A DNA stretch of 64,000 nucleotides from Pontederia crassipes. Its lineage: Eukaryota > Streptophyta > Magnoliopsida > Commelinales > Pontederiaceae. Below the pieces are notes generated by a model. It saw only the letters and a program-made list of their open reading frames with translations. It was not told where the DNA came from and ran no database searches. The translations under genes and the position numbers were made by a program. The stretch is taken from assembly GCA_030549335.1 (NCBI GenBank), contig CM060188.1:11222001-11286000 (forward strand). Reading direction: 5' to 3'. The number at the start of each line of letters is the position of its first letter. The stretch's first letter is position 1. Positions 49,274-61,834 of this stretch are shown here, piece after piece.

Positions 49274-52086
49274 ATGTTGTTTCAGCAATGCTCGTGCTTT
49301 CCAAGCTCTCCTACTGATGACCCTTTTTCCTGTTTTTTGCTTGCAGGAATCAACTTTGGAAAGCCATGTGTTCCTCAAAATAGCAATGAGCATGGGAGTT
49401 CCGGGAAGGAAGCAAGACCTACAGATTCCCGGGTAAGTCCAGAATTACTCGAAACCTCCTGACTTTGGAAGAGCAGTATAAACCCTTCCATTGCATTTGA
49501 AGAGGAAGAAACTCTTATTGCATTCCTCGTAAGCTGATCATGTAATATGACTTGTCATTTTACTTGGCAACAAGCTGAGCGTTCCAATGCAATAAATTAT
49601 TCTGATTGTTGAATCCTGACGAGGAAAGGGCATTAGATCTCTACATGGCCAGTATATACTAATAAAATGGAACTTATTGCTAGATATGATAATTTCAATT
49701 GTCCCTCTAAAACTAGTATCCTAATTTATATGCATTTTCCTAGGATGCTGAGTATCAGTCCCGCTATAATAACATGTTCCAAAGTTTTGTAGCCGTGAAG
49801 TTAAACATGTGTTGCATGGAATTTTTTTAAACATATTACTCTTTCATAAATGACTCATATCTTATTACTTGTTTCGAGTAACTTTTGTAACTGGTTGTTT
49901 TATATGGTGGTCATAATTGCTTTGTTATGATTATTTGAATTTTATCAGGTTTCTAATAGAAGCAATGGCAAAAAAACAAAATCAGGCATCAGAGGATTAC
50001 TTCCAAAGTCTTTATTCAGGAAAGATAACTGGAAAAACAAGATGCTACATTTAACACCTCAGCTGTTAAGAACCTCTTCCACCCATCATCTAGAGTCCGA
50101 TCTTCTTCAGGATGAAATGGATTCTGATAGTGAAACTTCACAAGCCGATTGTAATGAAAGCAGAGACAATGTTCCACTTCTATCCAGCCGCAGCAGAAAA
50201 TCTGAAATGCACAGAGAAAGAAAAAGTGTTAGTCATGAAGGAGATCATTTAATTGAGAAACAGAAAATACAGGATTTACTACACTTGCAGCAAGAATTGC
50301 TTGAGAAGAATCCTGAAGCTCCAAAATTCATTTCAGGCATTGATTCCAATAGTCAGAATGCCCCTAGAGATATGAGAGTATTAAACAAGTCTGTATCTTC
50401 GCCAGTAAGTTACAATTCAGGTAGGAGAAATGAACAGTCATCAATATCTAAGCAGAAAACTGTTCCGCGTAACCACGTTGTTGAACAAGAAACCACTTCG
50501 ACCAAAGCTTTAAATTCAACAGGCATTAGTACTGGTATACAACTAATGTCATCCGAGGCTTGTGTGATGACTCATTTTCTCAAGTCAGGAAACTCATATG
50601 CTTCTGATGGGAATCTTGCATGCCCTAAAGAAAAATCAAAAGAATTGACCTCTGAGGACAAGGAGTATCATTGTATTTCAAAAGATGCATTTATGCACGA
50701 AATCCCCTACAGAAGGAATGTGCTCGACGATGTAGGAACACATATGTTCCAATCATACTCGGCCAAAAGTCACAACGACAACACTAGACAAAGCCTCGGT
50801 ATTTCTAGGTACAAAGATAATCCATGTCAAGATATGCAAATGTCTCATTCTTTTACGGAGTCCTTGGGAAAATACTCTAGTTTCCTCGAGTCCTTATCAA
50901 CTGAAGATTACAAAAGGCTTCAGGAGAACTTGATCTTAATACAAGATAACCAGACAGAAACAATTGATGCTACTCTATTGTTAAGTGAACAACCTAGTCC
51001 TCCACATGATGATAAGGAACATGTAACATATCATCCTGTGAAGGCTGAGTCAGTGGATTCTCTTGTGGAGAAACAAGGCTCAAATTTTGACAACTGGGAA
51101 ACATTCATCGCAGATTTTGAAGAACCAACCTCACATAATACACTTGTGCAGAATGCGATATGCGAGTTATCAGATGCTGCACGGGATGATTTCACTGATA
51201 CTGACATGCCACCAAAGGTGAACGAAATGGCATATTGTGATGACATGGAGAGGTCTCTAAAGCTGAACCAACTAGCAAATGAATATGCAACTGGTTATGA
51301 ATGGGAATTTGAACTTAAAGTAGAACACAGAGATGAACCAGCAAGCTCACCATATGTTGTTGACATGCAACCTGACAGCAGTCTTATCGGGCTGGGGATT
51401 TTTTCCAATATGACAGGTGAACACCTTATTCTAATTTGTTCTCAAACGACCATTTGCCACTACTGAATAACTCTTTTTCATAACCTTCTGCAGATTCAAA
51501 GATCAATTATGAAATAACTAATGATCCAAATGTTAATGATTCTGATGGGTTGGAATCTGCTATATTGATTCTTAGCTCCAAGCATAAATCAGAGGGCCTT
51601 ACAAGTTCAGATGCTTGTATATATAATCAAGTGGATCATAAAGGAGAGCCCGAGTTCAAATATGCCAAGAATCTTAAGACAGGCTCCCATGAACTGGGTG
51701 TCCACCTTGATGAATTTGCAATTTCCTTGTGTGATTGTGTTGATATCCCTCTTGAACAGCAAGTTCTTGATATGATGGATGAAATGTTGCTTGAACTTTA
51801 TGAGGAATCTTCTGCTAAAGGCTGGATGCCACGCTTTACTTCTCAACTCAGGCCAATAACTGCTGGTGATCACCTCCTGGAGGAGGTATGGGCAAAGCTC
51901 AAGTTGCAAATTCCTAACCAAGTGCAAGTTTCTAGCACTGTTGAGGATGTAGTTGCTCAAGATTTTGCAAAGCGCGACAAGTGGTTGTCTCTTCTGATGG
52001 ATGCAGAATCTCTGGGAATGGATATGGGAAATCTTATACTCAATGAATTAATATACGAGCAACTTCTTGAGCTTGTGAAATCCTAG
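49274..52086 (+). CDS. DUF4378 domain protein (possible TRM-superfamily member), 5' end uncertain
   Basis: Three exons are supported: 49347-49432, 49949-51416 and 51494-52086, about 715 residues in frame. The frame is also open back to an ATG at 49274, but a strong acceptor (CTGTTTTTTGCTTGCAG) just before 49347 suggests the true start lies in an upstream exon. The long middle exon is hydrophilic, Ser/Asn/Glu-rich and probably disordered. It carries a basic patch (GKKTKSGIRGLLPKSLFRKD) and an acidic stretch (DNWETFIADFEEP). The last exon matches DUF4378: QQVLDMMDEMLLELYEES, KGWMPRFTSQLRPITAGDH, LLEEVWAKL, then DKWLSLLMDAESLGMDMGN and a hydrophobic helix. In plants this domain occurs in TRM proteins, some of which recruit TON1/PP2A to cortical microtubules. 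A TRM role here is inference only. Confidence 0.78.
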
Positions 52087-52699
52087 TATTCCTCTGCTGG
52101 AATGTATGGGTAATTTTGTCGTAGGCTTTCTAAAAGTGACTTAGATCACATCATTCAGTACGAATATTCAGAATTTGAAGAACTGGATTAGATAGTTCAT
52201 TACACACATATGCAGTATGTAATAGCAGGTCAATTATAGAAGGAATGGGTTGCATATTTTTATAGATATGTCATGAGAAAAAAAAACAAATTAGTCTGTT
52301 CCTGATGATTAATTCAACCTTAAGTCTCAAACATTATGTTTATAACTTCAAGACTTTCTTATAAATGCGTGATATCAATTAGTTCAAAGAATCCATAAAC
52401 ATTCATGAAAAAATTGTTTATGCTTCTCTAGTGGTCTAGAATAATAAAATGCAATCACATGAAAATCTAGTTCTGTGTTCTGTTTGCAGAATTACTGATC
52501 CATTTTCATAGTTGAAAATTTACCAGAAATATAATGATACATAACACGGATGTTGGTAACTTGCACCATTATTTTGCCTTTGCTGTTCTTAAATCTTATT
52601 CCTTGTTTTTACGGTGTGACTTCATCATACTAGTCGAGATGGCTTACACTTCTGTTTTTCAAGTATTCTCAATTTGGATAGTTCCATGTCATAATCTGT
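52087..52699. other. DUF4378 gene 3' flank
   Basis: Probably the 3' UTR of the DUF4378 gene and flanking DNA up to the gypsy insertion at 52700. It is AT-rich, and no gene, RNA or repeat was recognised. Confidence 0.5.
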
Positions 52700-52704
52700 G
52701 TTTC

Positions 52705-54607
52705 TGTCACATCCGGATAATTAAAAAAAAGAAGAGAAACAACAACTTGAAACCAAAGGCCCAACACGCACTAGCCCATGAAGCCCACCTCACTTAAGCT
52801 ATGCCCTAAGCTAAAAGCAACTTTCTTTCCACCTAACTACTCGACCCCTCTCTCATTGTATGCGGCCAGCACCCCAAAACCCCTGCCTTCATCTTCTTTC
52901 TCTCGGCAGCAGCAAGGCAAGAGAGGGAACCCCAAGCAGCTACAGTAAATCATCTTCTTCCATCCCCAAGCCTCTGCTACAGTAAGTGTTCTTCTCTCCA
53001 TTAGCACACCTTAATAATCACTCACTCTCTCTCTCATCGTATCACTTAGAAAACGTGGCAGCAACTCCGAGAAGAGAGAAAACATTGCTAGGGCTAGAAG
53101 AAGAGGATTAGGAGTTTAGGCTTACTATCAAAGTATGTTGAGGGGATCCAATCCCTCGAATCCCTCATTAATGATACTTGTGTGTGTGGATTAGGGCATA
53201 AGAACCTAACATGTGTTTTTAAAATGGATGATTAAAGAATTTGCATATTTGTACTTATGTGCTACATGTTCTATTAAGATTTATGCTCTATTGCTAAGTG
53301 AAGTTGGTGATGCACGGCCGTGCAGAATGGTTGACGGGAATACTGTTAAGTGTTCGGCCGTGCCGAACCTTGGCACACCCGTGCCCAGGTAGCGGCACGG
53401 CCGTGACCAACCTCAGATGCTATGTATTGTTTGAAATGCCCACACTTAGTATGATTTGACACTTGTATGACCTTAAATAGGGTTAAAACATGCAACATGT
53501 ATGAAATGCTTGTGTGTACCGATGAAGGAAAGTAAAAGATGGATTGGAGTGAAGATGTCTTATTGTAATCGTGAAGGGGAATAAAGTCCTCACTTGCTAT
53601 CTTATGTGATGTATTTCCGAGGAAGTAAAGTCCTGCCAAGATGGTATGTACTTCCAATGAGACAATCGTCTCGGCCTAGCTAGCCAAGTTTTTACGAAAT
53701 CAACATGATCTACCCAATCAACAAGATAATAAGCTATCTTAATCAAGATGGAAGATGAAAAGATGTTGTCAAGTGGAAAGTAAAGTCTTACATGTGCATG
53801 TACTTTCCAAAGATGACTTGGGACATAAAGATGAAGATGAAGATGTAGTTCCAATCGGATGCTAATGTATGTCGCTTTGTCATAAGATGTTATGAAAGAT
53901 AATGATAAAGTAAGATAAATGAGAATATGCCTTAGCATAATAATAAGTAATGATATGCTTTGACATAATGATGATGATGCTACATGTTACTTATCTTGCC
54001 ATAATGATATGTTCATATGCCATATAATGTGCATAAGTAGCTTATAGTATGCATATGATTTATGTTCCATGATGATGATATGCATATGTCATGACATGTA
54101 GAGATTATGTCATAAGATCATAGCATGCATGAGCCTCAACATACTCTAACGGGAGAAATCCCCTGCACCCCATGGATCCGTGCAGGTATGGACGAGGCTT
54201 AGGTTCGACGGCGAAGGCTTCATGACGGATGAGATGCACATGGATTGGTCGGGCTAAGGTCCAAGTTATCTTTTAGTCTTTTATGTTATGATGATGAACT
54301 CTTAGAGGAGTTAAGCATGTATGTCTTATGAGCCTTTGAGTCATTTACTTTTATTTGAACTTCTTTATGTATTATGAACTCTATGTTGGGTATTGATGTT
54401 AGAGTCTCTGTGGGCCCATAGATTAGTATTGTTATCTTGGGTTATTTTATGAAGTCTTCCATTATTTTCATGATTTTATCATTTATGTTTATTATATTAT
54501 GTTTCTACTGCAAAGTTTTATAAAATTAGGTCATGTCAAAGTCAAAATAACATTGCTTAGGGTTCGGCAAAAGTTTTAAGTTGGGGTTGAATTTTGAGAT
54601 CGTTACA
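52705..54607 (+). repeat. 5' LTR of the gypsy element
   Basis: 1903 bp, starting TGTCACATCC and ending CGTTACA. It is colinear with 59150-61511 apart from scattered substitutions and a missing block: after CTCTATTGCTAA (ending 53297) it jumps to GTGAAGTTGG, whereas the 3' LTR has 438 extra bases there (59754-60191). The promoter and transcription start were not localised. Confidence 0.93.
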
Positions 54608-54610
54608 GTA

Positions 54611-54622
54611 TGGTATCAGAGC
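54611..54622 (+). other. Primer-binding site (initiator tRNA-Met type)
   Basis: TGGTATCAGAGC begins three bases after the 5' LTR. It is the classic plant retrotransposon sequence complementary to the 3' end of initiator methionine tRNA, priming minus-strand synthesis. Confidence 0.92.
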
Positions 54623-54811
54623 TTAGTGTTGGCTCTTAAGTATTAGGTTCAGGATGTGTAAGCCAATGGATGGCTAAAGTGTCTAAGTGTAATGTCTAAG
54701 TATGAAGTCCATGTACAATCGTCATGGGGTGCCACCGAACCTAAAGGTAAATGTTATGTATGATTAGTTCATGCTAATGATGTTTCTATGTTTGTTTGAA
54801 TATGAATGTAG

Positions 54812-55576
54812 ATGCCAAGACGTGCAATTGTTAATGAGGAGCATGAAAAGAATGCATTTCTTGATGATTTAATCTGGGCGGCCCAAAATGCCCAAAGAAG
54901 TAATGAGCCGGATTACTCCATTGAGAGGTTCCTAAGACTCCACCCCTCAAAGTATGATGGAGTGAAAGATTCAGAGTTGGCAGAATCTTGGATCGAAGAT
55001 GTGGGGGACATCCTTAGAGTTATGGGGTGCCCCGAAGACCAAAAAGTGATGTATGCCACACATTATTTTTGTGGCCGGACCAAAGCATGGTGGAAAGCAC
55101 TGTTGAAGACCAACAATGAGAGTGAGGAGAATATAGATTGGGAGAGTTTCGTGAAAGCATTCGAAGCTCGTTTCTTTCCGGACCACGTAAAAGAAAAGAA
55201 GAGGGATGAGTTTCTCAACCTCATTCAAGGAAGTATGACTGTAGGAGAGTATGTGGAAACGTTCTTGAGGTTAGAAAAGTATGGGGAGCTTAATGAGAAC
55301 GAGCTCCGAAGAACGAAGAGATTCATCAATGATTTGAGATCAGGACTGCAACCTTGGGTGAGAAGTGGTCGCTGCACCACTATGAAAGAAGCGGTGGACC
55401 TTGCCGCAAATCATGAAAGAACATTCAACGAGAGGCAAGAAGCTAAAGGAAAAATGATCAAGAAATCTGAAGGAAAGAGCCCAAGGAAAGTTCCTTACCA
55501 TTCACCAAGAAAGTGGAGCAAGAGAAAGGTGTATGCCCCCATTGTCATAGATACCATTCCGACGAATGCCGCATGA
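54812..55576 (+). pseudogene. Gypsy gag (capsid part), frameshifted before the zinc knuckle
   Basis: A 254-codon frame with the retrotransposon gag core: SIERFLRLHPSKYDGVKDSE, AESWIEDVGDILRVMGCPED, AWWKALLKT, FVKAFEARFFPDHVKEKKRD and the later TVGEYVETFLRLEKYGEL. The nucleocapsid zinc knuckle continues in a different frame from about 55513, so an indel near 55510 splits gag. Confidence 0.9.
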
Positions 55577-56490
55577 TGGCCGGAACATGCTTACAATGTG
55601 AGAAGGCAGGTCACTACATAAAAGACTGTCCAGAAAAGAATAGGGACAATCGCAACAAAGGAAAGATGACTATGGATCCACCAAGGGCCCCGGCAAGAGT
55701 ATTTGCCATGGAAGTTGATGAAGCCACTCAAGCCAATGATGTGATCCAAGGTAATATCCTAATTGTCAGACAATATGCCAATGTTCTCTTCGATTCGGGT
55801 GCAACCCATTACTTTATTTCTCATGCATTTACTAGCATGTTAGAAGTAAGACCTCTAATTATAAATTGTCAATTAGAAGTAGTGACTCCCACCGGCATGA
55901 TTGCCACTAGGAGATATATTCCCAATGTATATATAGAAATAGATAAGAACAACTTTCCATGTGATCTCATATTGCTTCCTATGGTAGATTATGATGTAAT
56001 CCTAAGAATGGATTGGTTATCCTATAATGATGCTCGCATGTATTACAAGGAAAAGAAAATTTTTATAGGTGATCATCATGGAAAGCCCACAATAATTAGA
56101 GGAATTCCCTCTAAGGAAGTCAAGATGCTAATTTCAGCAACCAAAACAAGTAAAATGATTAAGAAATGAGCAAAAGGATTTCTAGCAAGTGTCATCAAGA
56201 CGGATTCACAACTCAATACACTTGAATTCTTAGATGTGGTGAGAGAATATCCTAACGTCTTTCCGGAAGATATTACGGGATTGCCGCCAAGAAGGGAAGT
56301 TGAGTTCAATATTGAACTACTTTCGGGTACCATGCCTATTTCGAAGCCGCCCTACTGAATGGCTCCGGCGGAGATGCATGAATTAAAGACTCAATTACAA
56401 GAGCTTTTGGATAAGGATTTGCTAAGCGTCTCACCATGGGGCGCACCGACACTTTTCGTCAAGAAGAAGGATGATTCTTTAAGGTTGTGC
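55513..56490 (+). pseudogene. Gypsy zinc knuckle, protease and start of RT, with stops
   Basis: The frame opens with CPHCHRYHSDEC and a CX2CX4HX4C knuckle (CLQCEKAGHYIKDC, 55588-55629). The aspartic protease follows, with active-site DSG in NVLFDSGATH near 55792 and VILRMDWLS downstream. In-frame stops are at 56167-56169 and 56356-56358. The RT N-terminus ([20 protein letters not shown]) runs to LRLCI near 56490, where the conserved DYR..LN segment is missing and the frame shifts. Confidence 0.88.
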
Positions 56491-57847
56491 ATAAGTCACA
56501 GTGAAGAACAAGTACCCCCTACCAAGAATCGATAATTTTTTTGATCAATTAGCATCGGCGTTGATTTTTTCCAAGATCGACCTAAGCAGTGGTTACCATC
56601 AATTAAGAGTAGCCGAGCAAGATGTTCCCAAAATAACATTTCGTTCGAGATATGGACATTATAAATTTTTTGTTATGCCTTTTGGACTAACGAATGCGTC
56701 CGCCGCATTCATGAATTTGATGAATAGGGTCTTCCGCCCATACTTGAACAAGTTTGTGATCGTATTTGTGGATGATATCCTCATTTACTCATCAAGCTTG
56801 GAAGAGCACCGAGAGCACCTTCGCATTATTTTGGAAACTTTGAGAAGAAATAAGCTCTACGCCAAATTTTTTAAGTGTGAATTTTGGCTTGAAGAAGTGA
56901 TGTTTCTAGGACATATTGTGTCAAGACACAGAGTGGCCGTGGATCCGAAAAAAGTTGAAGCGGTGACGAATTAGAATATGCCCAAGAATGTGACCGAGAT
57001 TCGAAGTTTCTTGGGACTTGCTGGATATTATAGAAGGTTTATCCAAAATTTTTTCAAGATTGCCGCTCCTATGACAAAGTTGACAAGGAAGGACGAGAAG
57101 TTTATATGGTCACAAGCATGTGAAATAAGCTTTCAAGAGCTAAAGAGAAGACTTACAACGGCACCAATTGTAGTCATTCCTACGGGAAGCGGATGTTATG
57201 TCATTTATAGTGATGCTTGTGGTACCGGATTATGATGTGTACTTATGCAATATGGCAAAGTAGTTGCATATGCTTCGAGGCAATTGAAGAAGTATGAAGT
57301 TAATTATCCAACTCACGATTTAGAGTTGGTGGCGGTTGTATTTGCCTTAAAAATATGACGCCATTATTTGTATGGTGAAGACTTTGAAGAGTACACAGAT
57401 CATAAGAGCTTGAAGTATGTGTTCTCTCAAAAGGAGTTGAATATGAGGCAAAGAAGATAACTTGAGTTCCTCAAGGATTATGAATTTGCGATCTTGTATC
57501 ATCCCGGAAAGGCAAATGTAGTTGCCGATGTTCTAAGTTGCAAATGGGAAGGATCACTTGGATGTTTAAGTGTCCACAAGTGGAATCTTGTGGAAAGCAT
57601 AGTGCAATGGGCCTCAAGCATTTTTGGCCGAAGGATCATGTGTATGACTCATCACGTGATCGAATCAAGTTTAGTAAGAAGAATAGTTGAAGCTCAACGA
57701 AAGGACCCAGAATATGCAAGAATGATCAATGTATGCAAAAGGGAAAGAAATCACTTTGATTATGGCGAAGATGGAGCAATTAGGTATAAGAACTGTCTAT
57801 GGGTCCCAAAGGACAAGGCACTAAGAAGAGAGATTTTGGATGAATTT
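56490..57847 (+). pseudogene. Gypsy reverse transcriptase and RNase H, with stops
   Basis: After the deletion the RT resumes at [13 protein letters not shown], with [26 protein letters not shown] and the catalytic FVDD of [14 protein letters not shown]. The thumb/connection (TEIRSFLGLAGYYRRFIQNF) and RNase H (YSDACGTGL, later [20 protein letters not shown]) follow. In-frame stops lie at 56972, 57233, 57356 and 57458; those at 56972, 57356 and 57458 occupy expected Trp positions. A one-base insertion near 57845 shifts the frame into integrase. Confidence 0.9.
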
Positions 57848-59114
57848 TCACAAATCTGAATTCTTAATTCATCCCGGAAGCACTAAAATATTCAAGAACT
57901 TGCAAAGGAACTTTTGGTGGAAAGACATGAAGAAGAAAGTGGTCAAGTATGTAGCTAAATGCATAGTTTGCCAACAAGTGAAGATTGAACACCGAAGGCC
58001 TTGTGACAAATTACAACATTTACCTATTCCGGAATAGAAATGACAAAGTATTTCTATGGATTTTGTGGTAGGATTACCACGAACCCGGAAAGGACACGAT
58101 GCAATTTGAGTTGTAGTTGATCGTTTGACGAAGTCGGCTCACTTTATTCCTATGAAAGTGAGTCAAACCATGGAGAGTATGGTAGAACTATATGTGAATG
58201 AGATTATCCGTTTGCACGAAATTCCAACTTCTATTATTCCGGATAGAGATCCGAGATTCACTTCCAGATTTTGGAAATGTCTCCAAAATACTTTTGGAAC
58301 AAGATTGAATTTTAGCACGGTATTTCATCCTCAAACCGACGGTCAAAGTGAAAGAATAATTCAAACACTTGAGGACATGCTTAGAGCTTGTGCCTTAGAT
58401 TGACATGAAAATTGGGATGACCACATTCCTTTGGTGGAATTTGCTTATAACAATAGTTATCACTCTAGTATCAAGATGGCACCATTTGAAGCTCTATATG
58501 GTAGGCCTTGCCATTCTCCGGCATATTAGAGTGAAACCGGTGAGGAAAGATATCTTGGACCGGATTTGATCCATATGTATATTGATAAAGTGGATTTGAT
58601 CAAGCAAAGGATGCTAGCGGCACAAAGTAGACAAAAGAGTTATGCGAATTTGAAAAGAAGAGAGCAACTTTATGAAGTTGAGGATCATGTAATGCTCAAA
58701 GTCTCACCAACCAAAGGTGTTATGAGATTTAATAAGAAAGGAAAGTTAACATCAAGGTATATTGGACCTTTTGAGATCCTTGAGAAAGTTGGCGAAGCGG
58801 CATATAAGCTAGCATTACCATCTTCTTATGCTAGACTTCACAATATTTTTCATGTATCAATGTTTCGAAAGTATGTTCATGATGAACTCAATGTGATTCG
58901 GATTGAGGAGCCGAATATCAAGGATGACTTGACATATGTGGAGCAACCTATAGAGATTATAGATTATCAAGTGAAACATCTCAAGAACAAGACCATACCT
59001 ATGGTCAAAGTAGCATGGAAGCACCATAGAGGACAAGAAGCTACATGGGAGCTTGAAGAGGAAATGCGAGAGAAGTTTCCAAAACTCTTCAGTAAGCATT
59101 CTAAGATTTACTAA
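57840..59114 (+). pseudogene. Gypsy integrase and chromodomain-like C-terminus, with stops
   Basis: The zinc finger (IHPGSTKIFKNLQRNFWW, then CIVCQQVKIEH) is followed by the catalytic core (ISMDFVVGLPR, VVDRLTKSAHFIPMK, IIPDRDPRFTSRFW, FHPQTDGQSERIIQTLEDML) and the GPFEILEKVGEAAYKLALP / LHNIFHVSMFRKY region. The end is a chromodomain-like VKVAWKHHRGQEATWE. Stops at 58035, 58041, 58107, 58401 and 58527 all fall where family members carry Trp. Confidence 0.9.
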
Positions 59115-59149
59115 AATTTGAGGACGAATTTTTATTTAAGGGAATAGAT

Positions 59150-61511
59150 TGTAATATCTGAATAATTCAAAAAAAAAAAAAAGAGAAACAACAACTTGAA
59201 ACCAAAGGCCCAACACGCACCAGCCCATGAAGCCCACCTCACTTAAGCTATGCCCTAAGCTAAAAGCAACTTACTTTCCACCTAACCACTCGACCCCTCT
59301 CTCATTGTATGCGGCCAGCACCCCAAAATCCCTCCCTTCATCTTCTTTCTCTCGACAGCAGCAAGGCAAGAGAGGGAAACCCCCAAGCGACTACAGTAAA
59401 CCATCTTCTTTCCATCCCCGAGCCTCTGCTACAGTAACACGAGTACTGTAGCTACAATAAGTGATCTTCTTCTCTCCATTAGCACATCTTAATAACCACT
59501 CACACACTCTCTCTCTGATCTTGTCACTTAGAAAACGTGGCAGCTAGGGCTAGAAGAAGAGGATTAGGAGTTTAGGCTTACTATCAAGATATGTTGAGGG
59601 GATCCAAACCTTCGAATCCCTCCTTAATGATGCTTGTGTGTGTGGATTAGGACATAAGAACCTAACATGTGTTCTTAAAATGGATGATTAAGGAATTTGC
59701 ATATTGGTACTTATGTGCTACATGTTCTATTAAGATTTATGCTCTATTGCTAATCATGATTAGAATATAATGTTCTTAGTCATTCATGCCTAATTCATGA
59801 GTAATGTACTTATTTTTCATATATGAGCATGCCTATTAGTCTTCATAATTTAAATGCTAGTTGTATGTGATTCATGTTTGATGATTTGTCTAATATATTG
59901 TTAGTCATAGATGAATTGTGCAAAGATGTAAAGTTGCTATTATCAATGCTTGGATGAATGTACATGTTAAGGATGTTCAAATGTCTGTGTAAAACGATGA
60001 AAAAATGAATAAAACAGGGGAAACTCTGCCCAAATGTTTGGGCACGGTCGTGACGAAATGTGGTATGTCCGTGCCAAGTTATTTCCGAAGCAGAACGATA
60101 AACATCGTTCTGTCATGACCGTGACCTTGTGGTCGCACGACCGTGACAGAACGAGAGGTTTACGCCCGAAAATGACCTTTCTATCACGGCCGTGAAGTTG
60201 GTGATGCACGGTCGTGCAGAATGGTTGACGGGAATACTGTTAAGTGTTCGGCCATGCCGAACCTTGGCACACCCGTGCCCAAGTAGGGGCACGGCCGTGA
60301 CCTCATGCGGCACGGCCGTGACCAACCTCAGATGCTATGTATTATTTGAAATAGCCACACTTAGCATGATTTGGCACTTGTATGATCTTAAATAGGGTTA
60401 AAACATGTAACATGTATGAAATGCTTGTGTGTACCGATGAAGGAAAGTAAAAGATGAATTAGAGTGAAGATGTCTTGTTGTAATCGTGAAGGGGAATAAA
60501 GTCCTCACTTGCTAGCTTATGTGATGTATTTCCGAGGAAGTAAAATTCTGCCAAGATGGTATGTACTTCCAATGAGACAATCGTTTCGGCCTAGCTAGCC
60601 AAGTTTTTACGAAATCAACATGATCTACCCAATCAACAAGATAATAAGTTATCTTAATCAAGATGGAAGATGAAAAGATGTTGTCAAGTGGAAAGTAAAG
60701 TCTTACATGTGTATGTACTTTCCAAAGATGACTTGGGACATAAAGATGAAGATGAAGATGTAGCTCCAATCGGATGCTAATGTATGTCTCTTTGTCATAA
60801 GATGTTATGAAGGATAATGATAAAGTAAGATAAATGAGGATATGCCTTAACGTAATGACAAGTAATGATATGCTTTGACATAATGATAATGATGCTACAT
60901 GTTATTTTTATTGTCATGATGATATGTTCATATGCCATATAGTGTGCATAAGTAGCTTATAGTATGCATATGATTTATGTTCCATGATGATGATATGCAT
61001 ATGCCATGTCATGTAGAGATTATGTCATAGGATCACAACATGCATGGGCCTCAACATACTCTAACGGGAGAAATCCCCTGCATCCCATGGATTCGTGGTA
61101 TGGACGATGCTTAGGTTCGACGACGAGGGCTTCATGACGGATGAGATGCACATGGACTGATCGGGCTAAAGTCCAAGTTATCTTTTAGTCTTTTATGTTA
61201 TGATGATGAACTCTTAGAAGAGTTAAACATGTATGACTCATGGGTCTTTGAGTCATTTACTTTTATTTTGACTCCTTTATGTATTATGAACCTTATGTTG
61301 AATTAAAGCTTATGTGAGTCCATGAGCTAGTATTGTTATCTTGAATTATTTTATAAAGTCTTTCGCTGTTTTCATGATTTTATCGTTTATGTTTATTATA
61401 TTATGTTTCTGCTGTAAAGTTTAATGAAATTAGGTCATGCCAAAATGAAAGTAACGTCGCTTAGGGTTCGGCAAAAGTTTTAAATTGAGACCGAATTTTG
61501 ATGTCGTTAGA
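59150..61511 (+). repeat. 3' LTR of the gypsy element
   Basis: 2362 bp, starting TGTAATATCTG and ending CGTTAGA. A purine-rich TTTAAGGGAATAGAT polypurine-tract-like sequence sits immediately upstream. It retains the 438-bp block absent from the 5' LTR, including most of a cluster of CACGGCCGTGA-type palindromes between about 60035 and 60330. Confidence 0.93.
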
Positions 61512-61834
61512 GTTTCCTTCTGAACGTGCTGATTTTATCGAAACTATCGGGATCAGTCTCTACTGTCATAGATCGTACTGCTTCATATGGCTCACACTGC
61601 TGTTCGTTGTCTGATGAATTGAAGCATCACTGCATCAGCTACCTGCAGTGATAAATCCTTTTTTTGTCATATATCGGAGAACACAAACTCCATCCCCTTC
61701 ATGCCTTTGCGAAGATTCCTTTTTAACATTCTGTAACTTCATATACTGCTGTCCAAAACAGACCTTGTCCTCATATCAATTTAACAAGCATGACCTGATG
61801 CAACAGAAGGCTCATATCCATCTCCTTGCATCTC

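Larger units (their letters stand above)
52700..61516 (+). mobile_element. Structurally complete Ty3/gypsy element (chromovirus, Tekay/Del-like) with GTTTC target duplication
   Basis: The element proper is 52705-61511 (8807 bp). GTTTC at 52700-52704 and 61512-61516 is a perfect 5-bp target duplication. Order: 5' LTR, primer-binding site TGGTATCAGAGC (54611), gag, zinc knuckle, protease, reverse transcriptase, RNase H, integrase, C-terminal chromodomain-like segment, polypurine tract, 3' LTR. Protease-RT-RNase H-integrase is the gypsy order, and the terminal HHRGQEATWELEEEMREKFP segment fits the Tekay/Del chromovirus clade. It cannot be autonomous: 11 in-frame stops, at least three frameshifts and a deletion in the RT. 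Integration was in the non-coding DNA between the DUF4378 gene and the PPR pseudogene. Confidence 0.95.

Noticed and set aside
48886-49275. 129-codon minus-strand open frame
   Set aside because: No recognised domain, and it overlaps the plus-strand 5' region of the DUF4378 gene. Length alone is not enough support.
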